This document shows positions 41,108 to 49,888 of a stretch of DNA of 64,000 nt, one piece after another. The notes under the pieces are model-generated. The model saw only the letters and a program-made list of their open reading frames with translations. It made no database searches and was not told the DNA's origin. Location: contig JANJTB010000033.1 of NCBI GenBank assembly GCA_024711295.1, positions 1-64,000 on the forward strand, given 5' to 3'. Positions within the stretch are counted from its first letter, which is position 1; each line of letters opens with the position of its first letter. Source of the DNA: a bacterium (lineage in GTDB: Bacteria; Bacteroidota; Ignavibacteria; Kapaibacteriales; UBA2268). Position numbers and translations under genes: made by a program.

Positions 41108-42811
41108 TTAATTAGTATCCGGTTTAATATCCTTTATTATCAGTTGTGGAGTTTTAGCACCATTCAAACTTGTCAGTTCAAGATTATAGACAATGGTAAA
41201 CTTCTTTCCGTTAGTACAAAACTGAAGCTTAGAAGCTAAATTCTGACCGATAGCATCAATAACAAAATTATTTTGTATAGCTCTAAATCTCAGATTATTA
41301 TTGCCGACAACCTTAACGCCATTCACTGATTTTACACCTCTGGTCAGGAAAACAGGTTTGTAATTTGAAAAACCATAAGGTGCAAATTTGCTAAGAGAAT
41401 GTAAAAAATTGGGCGATAATTCATTAAACTGAAGCTCTGCATCTACGACAATCTCAGGTAGCAGCATATCAGTAGAAATATCCACTTTTGCCAACTCATC
41501 AAATCTACGACGGAACTCTTCAATATGTTCAATTTTTAGCGATAGGCCTGCAGCGTGTTTATGACCACCAAATTCAAGTAAAATATCTTCACATTTTTTC
41601 AATGCGGTATGAACATCAAAATCATTGACGCTTCGTGCCGAGCCCTTAGCAATTCCATCAATATTTGTTAGCAATACTGATGGTAAATTAAATTTATCAA
41701 CCAATCTTGAGGCAACTATTCCAATCACACCTGCATGCCATTTTTCACCATATATAACTAATGAGTGTGGGGCATTATCTTCGATGAACTTTTTTGCCAT
41801 TGGTATAGCTTCTTCGAAAGCTTTTTGATCGAAAAGCCTTCTTTTTCGATTTTCATCTTCAAGAATCTGTGCAATTCTGAATGCAGCATTTTCGTCTTGC
41901 TGGAGCATCATCTCCACAGATCTTTTTGCATCTCCAAGCCTTCCGGCAGCATTAATAAGCGGAGCTACGGCATAAACAATATTTGAAGCTGTAATTTTAC
42001 CAAGTCTGAGACCGGTGCAATGAATCAATCCATTTAATCCGGGTCTTGGTTTTGAGTTCAATTGCTTTAAACCATGATGAACCATAATTCTATTTTCCCC
42101 TTTTAGGGGAACCATATCAGCCGCAGAAGATATGGCAACCAAGTCGAGATACTGGTATGCTTTAGATTCATCACCGAGAGTTTTGCATATTCCCTGAACA
42201 AGTTTGAATGCAACACCACAAGCTGCCAACGATTTAAAAGGATATGGACAACCGGGCTTCAGTGGGTCAAGAATGGCATAAGCTTCTGGGACTAATTCAC
42301 CTGGCTCGTGGTGGTCACATATAATTGTATCCAAGCCTTTACTTTTAGCATAGATTAATTGTTCGTAGGAAGTAATTCCGACATCAACTGTTAATAATAT
42401 TTTTGCCTTTTTTAATAAAGCTAAATCAATAGACTTATTGGAAAGTCCATAGCCATCTTCGAACCTGTCAGGAATATAATAATCTACTCTACCGCCAATT
42501 GAACTTATAAACTGGCAGACCATAGATGTACTTGCTGTACCGTCAACATCATAATCACCGTGTACCCAAATTAATTCTTGTCTTTTTACAGCTTCAAGAA
42601 TTCTTGTAACAGCTTTTTCCATGTCTTCCATAATAAATGGGTTGTGTAGGTTTTCGAGTGATGGTTTGAAAAATGTTTCGGCATCATTTTTGCTTTCCAA
42701 ACCCCTCGTAGCCAAGACATGAGCTAAGCTCTTGGGTATATTCAGTGTTTTTGCTAAGTTATGTACAGTTTCGTCATCATAATATTGTTTGAATGTCCAA
42801 CGATAATTCAA
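41108..42811 (-). CDS. recJ: Single-strand DNA-specific exonuclease RecJ
   Basis: A 567-residue DHH-family 5'-3' exonuclease used in recombination and mismatch repair. The DHH domain (about 70-250) has H-G-D-Y-D-V-D-G-T-A-S-T near 80-91, T-V-D-V-G-I-T near 154 and I-C-D-H-H-E-P near 176. The DHHA1 domain has G-G-H-K-H-A-A-G-L-S near 415-424. The OB-fold DNA-binding domain occupies the last 110 residues. The gene is the first of a pair; the Dna2-like gene starts two bases after its stop. Confidence 0.97.
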   Translation of the reverse strand: MNYRWTFKQYYDDETVHNLAKTLNIPKSLAHVLATRGLESKNDAETFFKPSLENLHNPFIMEDMEKAVTRILEAVKRQELIWVHGDYDVDGTASTSMVCQFISSIGGRVDYYIPDRFEDGYGLSNKSIDLALLKKAKILLTVDVGITSYEQLIYAKSKGLDTIICDHHEPGELVPEAYAILDPLKPGCPYPFKSLAACGVAFKLVQGICKTLGDESKAYQYLDLVAISSAADMVPLKGENRIMVHHGLKQLNSKPRPGLNGLIHCTGLRLGKITASNIVYAVAPLINAAGRLGDAKRSVEMMLQQDENAAFRIAQILEDENRKRRLFDQKAFEEAIPMAKKFIEDNAPHSLVIYGEKWHAGVIGIVASRLVDKFNLPSVLLTNIDGIAKGSARSVNDFDVHTALKKCEDILLEFGGHKHAAGLSLKIEHIEEFRRRFDELAKVDISTDMLLPEIVVDAELQFNELSPNFLHSLSKFAPYGFSNYKPVFLTRGVKSVNGVKVVGNNNLRFRAIQNNFVIDAIGQNLASKLQFCTNGKKFTIVYNLELTSLNGAKTPQLIIKDIKPDTN

Positions 42812-42918
42812 AATAAACTCAACTTAATTTTCTAATTAATACAAAATTATGAAAAAAAATCGTCATAATCAAATAAAAAGTGTGAAATTATGTTGACACT
42901 GTAAAAAATTCTAAACAA

Positions 42919-43950
42919 ATGAAATATTACAAAGAAAAAGAATACTCAAAACGTACTCCTATAAGACAATCTAAAGCATTCAAAGGCAAATTAGTTGGCT
43001 CGAAAGGCAATATTCCTGATGATGCTGTTGAGTGTCTTGCATTATCTGTTATTGGAAATAATGTTTTAGCTTCAATAAATGGCGAATTTCCGGCAAGATA
43101 TGTAGATTGTAGCGTATCCGGCAAAGTAATATCACCAAACGGTGACTCAACTTTAGTCGCTGTCGGCGATAATGTGAAGGTGATAATAGAGAATTTTACA
43201 GATTCTAAACTGAAGGGTAGAATTCTATCTGTCGAGCAAAGGTATAGTAAACTTAGCAGAAAAGTTGCAGGCAAAGGAAAAGGTGAACATGTAATTGCAT
43301 CAAATTTCGATAATTTGATAATACTTGTATCAACATATCAGCCAACATATAGTAAAAGGTTTATTGACAGGTTAATTATCGCTTCAGAGATAGGAGGTGT
43401 TAAACCATGCATTGTTGTCAATAAGATTGATTTAGTCGAAGATATGGAATTTTTTAAAGATGATTTGCAAATTTACAGGCAAATGGATATTCCACTATTC
43501 TTTGTTTCAGCAAATGATAACGTTGGATTGGAAACTTTAATGGAGTTTTTGACAGATAAAATTTCTTTGTTTTTCGGTCCATCAGGGGTTGGCAAATCAA
43601 CAATTGTTAATCAACTGCTTGGAGAAAGCATACAACAGATTAGAGAAATCAGTGAGCGTACTAATAAAGGTCAGCATACCACAAGTTTTGTAAAAATGCT
43701 TTCATTACCATTTGGAGGAAAAATCATTGATTCGCCCGGGGTTAGAGAATTTGCGATGTGGGATGTTGACAAGCTTAATCTTGCAATGCATTATCATGAC
43801 TTTGACGAGTACTACCTGCAATGCAAATATTTGCCATGTTCACACATTCACGAACCTGACTGCGCAGTAATACAAGCGCTTGAAGGTGGTTTGATCAGCC
43901 CTGAAAGATATGAAAGTTACATGAACATCTATAATACACTCGAAAGTTAA
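42919..43950 (+). CDS. rsgA: Ribosome small-subunit biogenesis GTPase RsgA
   Basis: A 343-residue circularly permuted GTPase that checks maturation of the 30S subunit. An N-terminal OB fold (about 50-115) is followed by the permuted G motifs: N-K-I-D-L (G4) near 172-176, then G1 G-P-S-G-V-G-K-S near 226-233, then D-S-P-G-V (G3) near 279. A C-terminal zinc knuckle has Cys and His in C-K-Y-L-P-C-S-H and P-D-C-A-V. A short basic N-terminal extension (about 1-25) precedes the OB fold. The gene is divergent from recJ and followed by acs after 130 bases. Confidence 0.96.
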   Translation: MKYYKEKEYSKRTPIRQSKAFKGKLVGSKGNIPDDAVECLALSVIGNNVLASINGEFPARYVDCSVSGKVISPNGDSTLVAVGDNVKVIIENFTDSKLKGRILSVEQRYSKLSRKVAGKGKGEHVIASNFDNLIILVSTYQPTYSKRFIDRLIIASEIGGVKPCIVVNKIDLVEDMEFFKDDLQIYRQMDIPLFFVSANDNVGLETLMEFLTDKISLFFGPSGVGKSTIVNQLLGESIQQIREISERTNKGQHTTSFVKMLSLPFGGKIIDSPGVREFAMWDVDKLNLAMHYHDFDEYYLQCKYLPCSHIHEPDCAVIQALEGGLISPERYESYMNIYNTLES

Positions 43951-44083
43951 TAACATCAGGTTCCATTTTTTACTGTCCTTCCTACATTATTTGAATTATA
44001 ATTATGCAAATTCATTTTTTTTTGTTAAATTAGAATTTAGCTTTAAGTAATATTATTATTAACTTTGTCAAATGGATAATTAA

Positions 44084-45985
44084 ATGTCTGTAATATCTAA
44101 TGAAGTATTATTGAAATCGCATGAAACATATCATAGCCCAGATAGGATTATAAATAACGCAAAAATTAGCTCAGAGAACTATCTAAAACTCTATAAAAAA
44201 TCGATTTCTGACCCTGAAGAGTTTTGGGGGGACATTGCTGAAAAGGAACTTTTTTGGTTTAAGAAGTTTGATTCAGTTTTAGAATGGAATTATCCAAACT
44301 ACAAATGGTTTGAGGGAGGTAAGATCAATATATGCTATAACTGTTTAGACCGCCATATCAAAAATGGCAAGCGAAACAAAGTAGCTTATATTTATACGAA
44401 CGAAAATTCACAGGAAATTAAAATCACCTATGGTGAGCTATTTGAGAGTGTATCTAGGTTTGCCAATGGATTGAAATCACTTGGAATCAAAAAAGGAGAT
44501 AGGGTTACAATAAATATGGCGCAGACAATTGAACAAGTGATAGCAGTATTGGCTTGTGCCAGAATTGGTGCAATCCATTCAGTAGTATTTGGAGGATTTG
44601 CACCTCATGCTTTAAAGCTAAGAATAGAAGATGCACAAAGTAAACTAGTGATTACATCAACATGGACCCAAAGACGTGGAAAGAAAATAATGATTAAATC
44701 TATAGTTGATGAGGCAGTTGACAGTTTAGGATATAATGTTGATATTATTGTCGCCCAAAGGGATGGAGACAACTTAGAGCTCATCGAAAATGAGTACGAC
44801 TTTCACAAGTTGATGTCTGGTTCATCTCCTGAGTGTGAAGCAGAATGGATGGACTCGGAAGACCCGCTCTTCATATTATACACTTCAGGAACAACCGGCA
44901 AGCCAAAAGGTATTTTACATACTTCAGCGGGATATAACTTATTTACACATTTTACAAGTAAAACCGTATTTGACTTACAGGATGATGATATTTATTGGTG
45001 CACAGCTGATATTGGATGGATTACAGGCCATAGCTACCTTGTGTATGGACCACTTTCGAATGGAGCTACATCATTGATAGTTGAAGGAGCACCTGATTAT
45101 CCTAATCCCGCAAGATGGTGGTCAATAATTGAGAAGTACAGAGTGAATATTTTGTATACAGCTCCAACAGCAATCAGGTTATTTATGAAGTATGGCATTG
45201 AATATCCTGCCAAACACGACCTAAAATCTTTAAGAATACTTGGCACTGTAGGAGAACCAATTAATCCTGAAGCTTGGATTTGGTATTACGAAAACATTGG
45301 CAATAAGAATTGTGCTGTAGTGGACACTTGGTGGCAAACCGAAACAGGAGGTCACATGATAGCTACATTACCTGCAGTATCACAGAAACCGGGTAAAGCA
45401 GGACTGCCTTTTTTTGGTATTGAACCCAAAATTGTGGATAAAGAGGGTAACGATGTGCCAGTTAATACTGTTGGACTATTAGTTGTAAAATCAACTTGGC
45501 CTTCTGCACTGCGAACTTGTTGGGGTGAGCCAGAGAGATATAATAAATACTGGAAAGAAATTAATGGATACTATTTTGCCGGCGACTTAGCAACTATTGA
45601 TGAAGATGGATATATCATGATTTTGGGCAGGTCAGATGATGTTCTTAATGTGTCAGGACATCGCATTGGAACAGCTGAAGTTGAGAGTGCTTTGATAACT
45701 CATCACTATGTTGCCGAAGCAGCTGTAATAGGTAAGCCACACGAGATTAAGGGAGAATCAATCAAAGCTTTTGTTGTACTTAAAGATAACGCAGTTATTG
45801 ACAAACACTTAGTGAATGATATTAAGTTTAGGGTAAGAAGGGAACTCGGCAGCATTGGAGTACCTGATGAAATCGAGTTTGTAGATAAACTTCATAAAAC
45901 ACGAAGCGGCAAAATCATGAGAAGAGTATATAAAGCAAAAGAACTTGGAATGGATGTTGGTGATTTATCTACAATTGAAGATTAA
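44084..45985 (+). CDS. acs: Acetyl-CoA synthetase
   Basis: A 633-residue AMP-forming ligase that makes acetyl-CoA from acetate, ATP and CoA. The A3 motif Y-T-S-G-T-T-G-K-P-K-G lies near 267-277. The substrate Trp is in D-T-W-W-Q-T-E near 421-427, with Y-F-A-G-D near 497. The C-terminal catalytic Lys, the usual target of regulatory acetylation, is in R-S-G-K-I-M-R-R near 605-612. The length agrees with the family. A TAACTTTG box at 44060-44067 could be its -7 element. It may feed the citrate synthase of this window. No deacetylase or acetate permease is adjacent. Confidence 0.97.
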   Translation: MSVISNEVLLKSHETYHSPDRIINNAKISSENYLKLYKKSISDPEEFWGDIAEKELFWFKKFDSVLEWNYPNYKWFEGGKINICYNCLDRHIKNGKRNKVAYIYTNENSQEIKITYGELFESVSRFANGLKSLGIKKGDRVTINMAQTIEQVIAVLACARIGAIHSVVFGGFAPHALKLRIEDAQSKLVITSTWTQRRGKKIMIKSIVDEAVDSLGYNVDIIVAQRDGDNLELIENEYDFHKLMSGSSPECEAEWMDSEDPLFILYTSGTTGKPKGILHTSAGYNLFTHFTSKTVFDLQDDDIYWCTADIGWITGHSYLVYGPLSNGATSLIVEGAPDYPNPARWWSIIEKYRVNILYTAPTAIRLFMKYGIEYPAKHDLKSLRILGTVGEPINPEAWIWYYENIGNKNCAVVDTWWQTETGGHMIATLPAVSQKPGKAGLPFFGIEPKIVDKEGNDVPVNTVGLLVVKSTWPSALRTCWGEPERYNKYWKEINGYYFAGDLATIDEDGYIMILGRSDDVLNVSGHRIGTAEVESALITHHYVAEAAVIGKPHEIKGESIKAFVVLKDNAVIDKHLVNDIKFRVRRELGSIGVPDEIEFVDKLHKTRSGKIMRRVYKAKELGMDVGDLSTIED

Positions 45986-46002
45986 AACACTTGATATTTA
46001 TA

Positions 46003-46049
46003 AAAAAAAAGAAAGTCATACTTATTATTTTTATGTATGACTTTCTTTT
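46003..46049. terminator. Bidirectional terminator between acs and the DUF302 gene
   Basis: GAAAGTCATAC (46011-46021) pairs with GTATGACTTTC (46035-46045). Both flanks carry A or T runs, so it can end the convergent transcripts of acs and the DUF302 gene. Confidence 0.88.
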
Positions 46050-46070
46050 AAAAAAATAGAATGTAAATAA

Positions 46071-46532
46071 TTATTTTAGAGCATTCTCAATTATTTTTTC
46101 AATATCACCTAAAGCAGCACCAACTACTTCTGAAGCATATTCACTTACCTGGCCTTGCATTGCTTCAGGGTTTATTCTTGAAACGTAAACACTACCATCT
46201 GAATTTTCGTAAATAGAAATCCTGCAGGGCAGCATATTAGAAATTAGTCTTTCATCATCTTTGCTCAAAACTTTATATGCATGATTTGGATTACAGGTTT
46301 CGATTACCTGAACCGGATGCACATCCTTGCCATTTTTCTTCATAATTTCCTGAAGATTGTGACTTGTAATTACTTTCCAGCTATTATCCGTAATGGATTT
46401 AGAAATTTTTTCGAAAGTTTCGTTAAATGAGTACTTACTCTTTGATACTAAAAACATACCCTTTCCTTTATTACTTTGACTATATGTATTTAATGTAGTT
46501 AACAACAACAAAAATAATACTATTACTTTCAT
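46071..46532 (-). CDS. Exported DUF302 protein
   Basis: From the ATG at 46532 the protein has 153 residues; a longer frame starting at 46571 adds 13 codons before the signal peptide. Residues 1-19 form a signal peptide ending at T-Y-S-Q. The rest is a DUF302 domain: S-K-Y-S-F-N-E-T near 33-40, V-I-E-T-C-N-P-N-H-A-Y near 75-85, then L-P-C-R-I-S-I-Y near 100-107. The fold is known from structures of family members, but no reaction is established. The Cys residues in the two conserved segments could bind a ligand. It lies between acs and the end of the Nuo operon with its own terminator. Confidence 0.88.
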   Translation of the reverse strand: MKVIVLFLLLLTTLNTYSQSNKGKGMFLVSKSKYSFNETFEKISKSITDNSWKVITSHNLQEIMKKNGKDVHPVQVIETCNPNHAYKVLSKDDERLISNMLPCRISIYENSDGSVYVSRINPEAMQGQVSEYASEVVGAALGDIEKIIENALK

Positions 46533-46604
46533 AAAAATCACCTTTTTAAAATCAATATTACTATAGAGCAATATACGAATTAAATAAATTATATTGTTTA
46601 CTAC

Positions 46605-46640
46605 AAAAAAAACCTCTGTTAATCATTATTAACAGAGGTT
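46605..46640 (-). terminator. Terminator of the nuo operon
   Basis: AACCTCTGTTAA (46611-46622) and TTAACAGAGGTT (46629-46640) form a perfect 12-base stem. On the reverse strand it is followed by U residues from the A run at 46605-46610. It lies 26 bases after nuoN. Confidence 0.93.
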
Positions 46641-46665
46641 TGATTGAAATACATCCGAATATTAT

Positions 46666-48165
46666 TTAGTTGCCTAAAAATATCCTAACTGAGTGCTCTG
46701 CCCATCTCATGATAGGACCAAAGAATAAACCAAATACTAAAGTCGGAATACCTAAAACCATTACCAAAGCCTGACTTTGTATAGAGAATTTAAGAGTTCC
46801 CTTACCATTGTCCACTTTACGAAGCCACATATTCCTTACAACTTTTGCATAATAGTACAATGAGACAACACTATTCAGAACACCAATAACTGCTAACCAG
46901 TACCAACCTGAGTCGAGGACAGCACCAAATAATACCAACTTACCGATAAAGCCGGCTGTAGGCGGAAGTCCTGTAAGAGAAACTAAAAATAAAGTAAGCA
47001 ATGAAGCTAATACTGGTGCCTGATACCCAATTCCTTCGTAATCATCCATTTCTTCTGAACCGATTTTGTGTGCAAATAACATCACGACAATAAAAGCACC
47101 AAAATTCATCAATAAATAAAAGAAGAAATAAACAAGAATACTCATTAATCCGGTATTAGTCATTACAACAATTCCCATAAGTAAATATCCGGCATGAGCA
47201 ATAGAAGAGTAAGCAAGCATACGCTTAACGTTAGATTGCCACAAAGCTACGATATTACCAAGAGTCATTGTTGCTACAGCAAGAACAGCCAGCACCATAT
47301 CCCATGGAATACTATTCATCATGATCCAAGACTCATCACTCGAACCTGCAGCATCAAAAAATGTAAGCTTGATAAATCTGACCAAAACAGCAAAACCAGC
47401 GGCTTTAGAAGCTACAGAAAGATAGGCAGTGATTGTAATTGGCGAACCTTCATAAACGTCGGGTGTCCAAAAATGAAAAGGTACAGCTGATATTTTATAA
47501 GCAAAGCCAGCTATAACCATCAAACCTGAAATAAATATTGCAGGCTGAAAGAAACCATTTGCTGCCAGATAACTTTGTATTGCATACAAATCAAGTGAGC
47601 CTGTCATTCCAAAGAGAATTGACATGCCATAGATCATTATACCTGAAGATAAAGAACCGAAAATCACATATTTAAGTGATGCTTCACTTGACCTTTTAAT
47701 TTCTTTAGTATAACCAGACAAGATATACGAGCTCATACTCATCGTTTCGAGTGCTAAATAAATCATTATCAAGTTAGTAGCACCGGCAAGCAAGAACATT
47801 CCCAAAGCCATTCCCAAAACGAGCATATAATATTCGCCCATCCAAACATCACGATTATGTAGTTCTTCGGAGAATTCGCTCATTACAAGTACAATTAAGG
47901 TAGAAATCAAAATCAGATATTTAAAGAATTCGGAAAATGGGTCAACTGCAATTAAATTAGCAAAAGCCGAAGTATTTGTTCCTGACATTCCAATCAGGAA
48001 AATACCCGAAACTATTGTGCCCAAAATTGACAAGCCTAAGTTCACCTTATTATTTTTAAATATCAGGTCAGCAATTATCACCACAACAAATGTAACAAGT
48101 AATGCAAGCTCAGGTTTTATTAACCCGAGACTGCCTATTAATTCATTGACAACTGCATTATACAT
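46666..48165 (-). CDS. nuoN: NADH-quinone oxidoreductase subunit N
   Basis: A 499-residue membrane protein, one of the three antiporter-like proton-pumping subunits of complex I, with about 14 helices. Diagnostic stretches are L-A-L-E-T-M-S-M-S-S-Y near 137-147 and K-I-S-A-V-P-F-H-F-W-T-P-D-V-Y-E-G near 224-240, with the conserved Lys and His. It is the last gene of the operon, 36 bases after nuoM, and is followed by a strong terminator. Confidence 0.96.
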   Translation of the reverse strand: MYNAVVNELIGSLGLIKPELALLVTFVVVIIADLIFKNNKVNLGLSILGTIVSGIFLIGMSGTNTSAFANLIAVDPFSEFFKYLILISTLIVLVMSEFSEELHNRDVWMGEYYMLVLGMALGMFLLAGATNLIMIYLALETMSMSSYILSGYTKEIKRSSEASLKYVIFGSLSSGIMIYGMSILFGMTGSLDLYAIQSYLAANGFFQPAIFISGLMVIAGFAYKISAVPFHFWTPDVYEGSPITITAYLSVASKAAGFAVLVRFIKLTFFDAAGSSDESWIMMNSIPWDMVLAVLAVATMTLGNIVALWQSNVKRMLAYSSIAHAGYLLMGIVVMTNTGLMSILVYFFFYLLMNFGAFIVVMLFAHKIGSEEMDDYEGIGYQAPVLASLLTLFLVSLTGLPPTAGFIGKLVLFGAVLDSGWYWLAVIGVLNSVVSLYYYAKVVRNMWLRKVDNGKGTLKFSIQSQALVMVLGIPTLVFGLFFGPIMRWAEHSVRIFLGN

Positions 48166-48201
48166 ATATATTCTTTAGTTAAATTATCAATAATTCTAAT
48201 A

Positions 48202-49842
48202 TTACATGCCGGCGAAGTTGCCGCCAATTCTGATTAACTCAACAAAGTGATTGACTGATGATGTCATCATGCCAATTACAGGATTTGGATTAATTCCAAG
48301 ATAAATAACTACTATTGCAAGAGGTACTAATCCACCTAATTCAATATAATTAATATCATCGTTTTTGTAAATCTTGCCTGTTGGATCCCATGGACCTGAC
48401 CAACGTTCAGGCAATTTTCCGAAAAATACTTTCTGCAATGCCCATAGCATATATCCAGCGCCTAGAATGATACCAAGGCCGGAAATAACAGTCAGAACTG
48501 GATAAGTTTTGAATGCTCCCAAAAATACAAGTGCTTCAGAAACGAATCCACTAAGCCCGGGTAAACCTATAGCTGCAAAAAATGCAATTGTCATAATCGC
48601 AGTGTAAACGGGCATTTTATTCGCCATACCACCAAAATCATCAAGGCTACGTGTATGTGCTCTGTCGTAAATTACACCAACAATCATAAAGAGCATAGCT
48701 GTGATAGTTCCATGATTGAACATTTGGAATATTGCACCTATAACACCTTCAGTATTAAGTGCAGCAAGACCTAACATAACATAACCCATGTGGCTGACAG
48801 AAGAGTAGGCAATCATCTTTTTCAAATCACGCTTGCCAACACTGAACTGAGCAAGAGCACACAATGCACCGTAAACAATACTCACCATACCAATAAGTCC
48901 AATCCACCAGTTAAAATACTGGACAGCATCAGGAAACATTGGCCAAGCAATACGTATCATACCGTATGTACCCATTTTCAACAAAACGCCGGCAAGTATA
49001 ACTGAAATAGCAGTAGGAGCTTCGACGTGAGCGTCAGGTAGCCATGTATGAAAAGGTACTATAGGAACTTTGATTGCAAATCCAACGAATAATGCTGCAA
49101 ATGCAATGTATCTCCATGAAGTGCCAAATCCTGCAAGAATGGAATTTTGGTCAAACTTAGATGGATCCATCATATCAAACATATTGAATGAGCCAACAGC
49201 AAAATAAAGAGCGATCATTACCAACAACATGAATACAGAGCCAAACAAGGTATAAAGGAAAAACTTGATGGCAGCGTATTCTTTGCGTGGTCCACCCCAG
49301 ATACCTATCAAAAAGTACATAGGCAGCAACATAAGTTCCCAAAATACATAGAATAAAAAGAAATCAAGTGCTACAAACACACCCATCATACCGGTTACGA
49401 GTAAAAGGTACATAGCAAAATAACCTTTTGCTGCTTTCTTGATGCCCCATGAAGCAAACACTGCGAGAGTAGAAACAATTGCAGTAAGGAGCAACATTGG
49501 CATACTTATTCCATCTATACCAAGGAAATATTCAATCTTCAGGTCACCCAGCATAGGCAATCCTGTTACACTTATCCAAGTAACTCTTTCTATGAACTGC
49601 ATAGATGATGCATCATTGATACCTGGCATACTGAAATTAAAACCGGAATATACAACAAGAGTAAGTATCAACTGAATAAATGTGATACCTAATGTTATAT
49701 ATCTAAAATAATTCAATGAGCGGGCACGGCTTATTTCATCTTTACCGCTTGGTATTGCAAGTATTGCAATCATTCCAAGAATAGGCAAGAATGTTATCCA
49801 GGTTAGAATTCCTACTCCCAAAATGTTAAATGTGCCTGACAT
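48202..49842 (-). CDS. nuoM: NADH-quinone oxidoreductase subunit M
   Basis: A 546-residue antiporter-like membrane subunit. Family signs are F-Y-V-F-W-E-L-M-L-L-P-M-Y near 165-177 (key Glu), K-V-P-I-V-P-F-H-T-W-L-P-D-A-H near 259-273 and K-K-M-I-A-Y-S-S-V-S-H-M-G-Y near 339-352. It forms the middle pump of the membrane arm, between NuoL and NuoN. It follows nuoL by 46 bases. Confidence 0.97.
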   Translation of the reverse strand: MSGTFNILGVGILTWITFLPILGMIAILAIPSGKDEISRARSLNYFRYITLGITFIQLILTLVVYSGFNFSMPGINDASSMQFIERVTWISVTGLPMLGDLKIEYFLGIDGISMPMLLLTAIVSTLAVFASWGIKKAAKGYFAMYLLLVTGMMGVFVALDFFLFYVFWELMLLPMYFLIGIWGGPRKEYAAIKFFLYTLFGSVFMLLVMIALYFAVGSFNMFDMMDPSKFDQNSILAGFGTSWRYIAFAALFVGFAIKVPIVPFHTWLPDAHVEAPTAISVILAGVLLKMGTYGMIRIAWPMFPDAVQYFNWWIGLIGMVSIVYGALCALAQFSVGKRDLKKMIAYSSVSHMGYVMLGLAALNTEGVIGAIFQMFNHGTITAMLFMIVGVIYDRAHTRSLDDFGGMANKMPVYTAIMTIAFFAAIGLPGLSGFVSEALVFLGAFKTYPVLTVISGLGIILGAGYMLWALQKVFFGKLPERWSGPWDPTGKIYKNDDINYIELGGLVPLAIVVIYLGINPNPVIGMMTSSVNHFVELIRIGGNFAGM

Positions 49843-49888
49843 TAATCCTCCAATTTATATTTTTTATTCTTTAATTATCATTTAAAAA

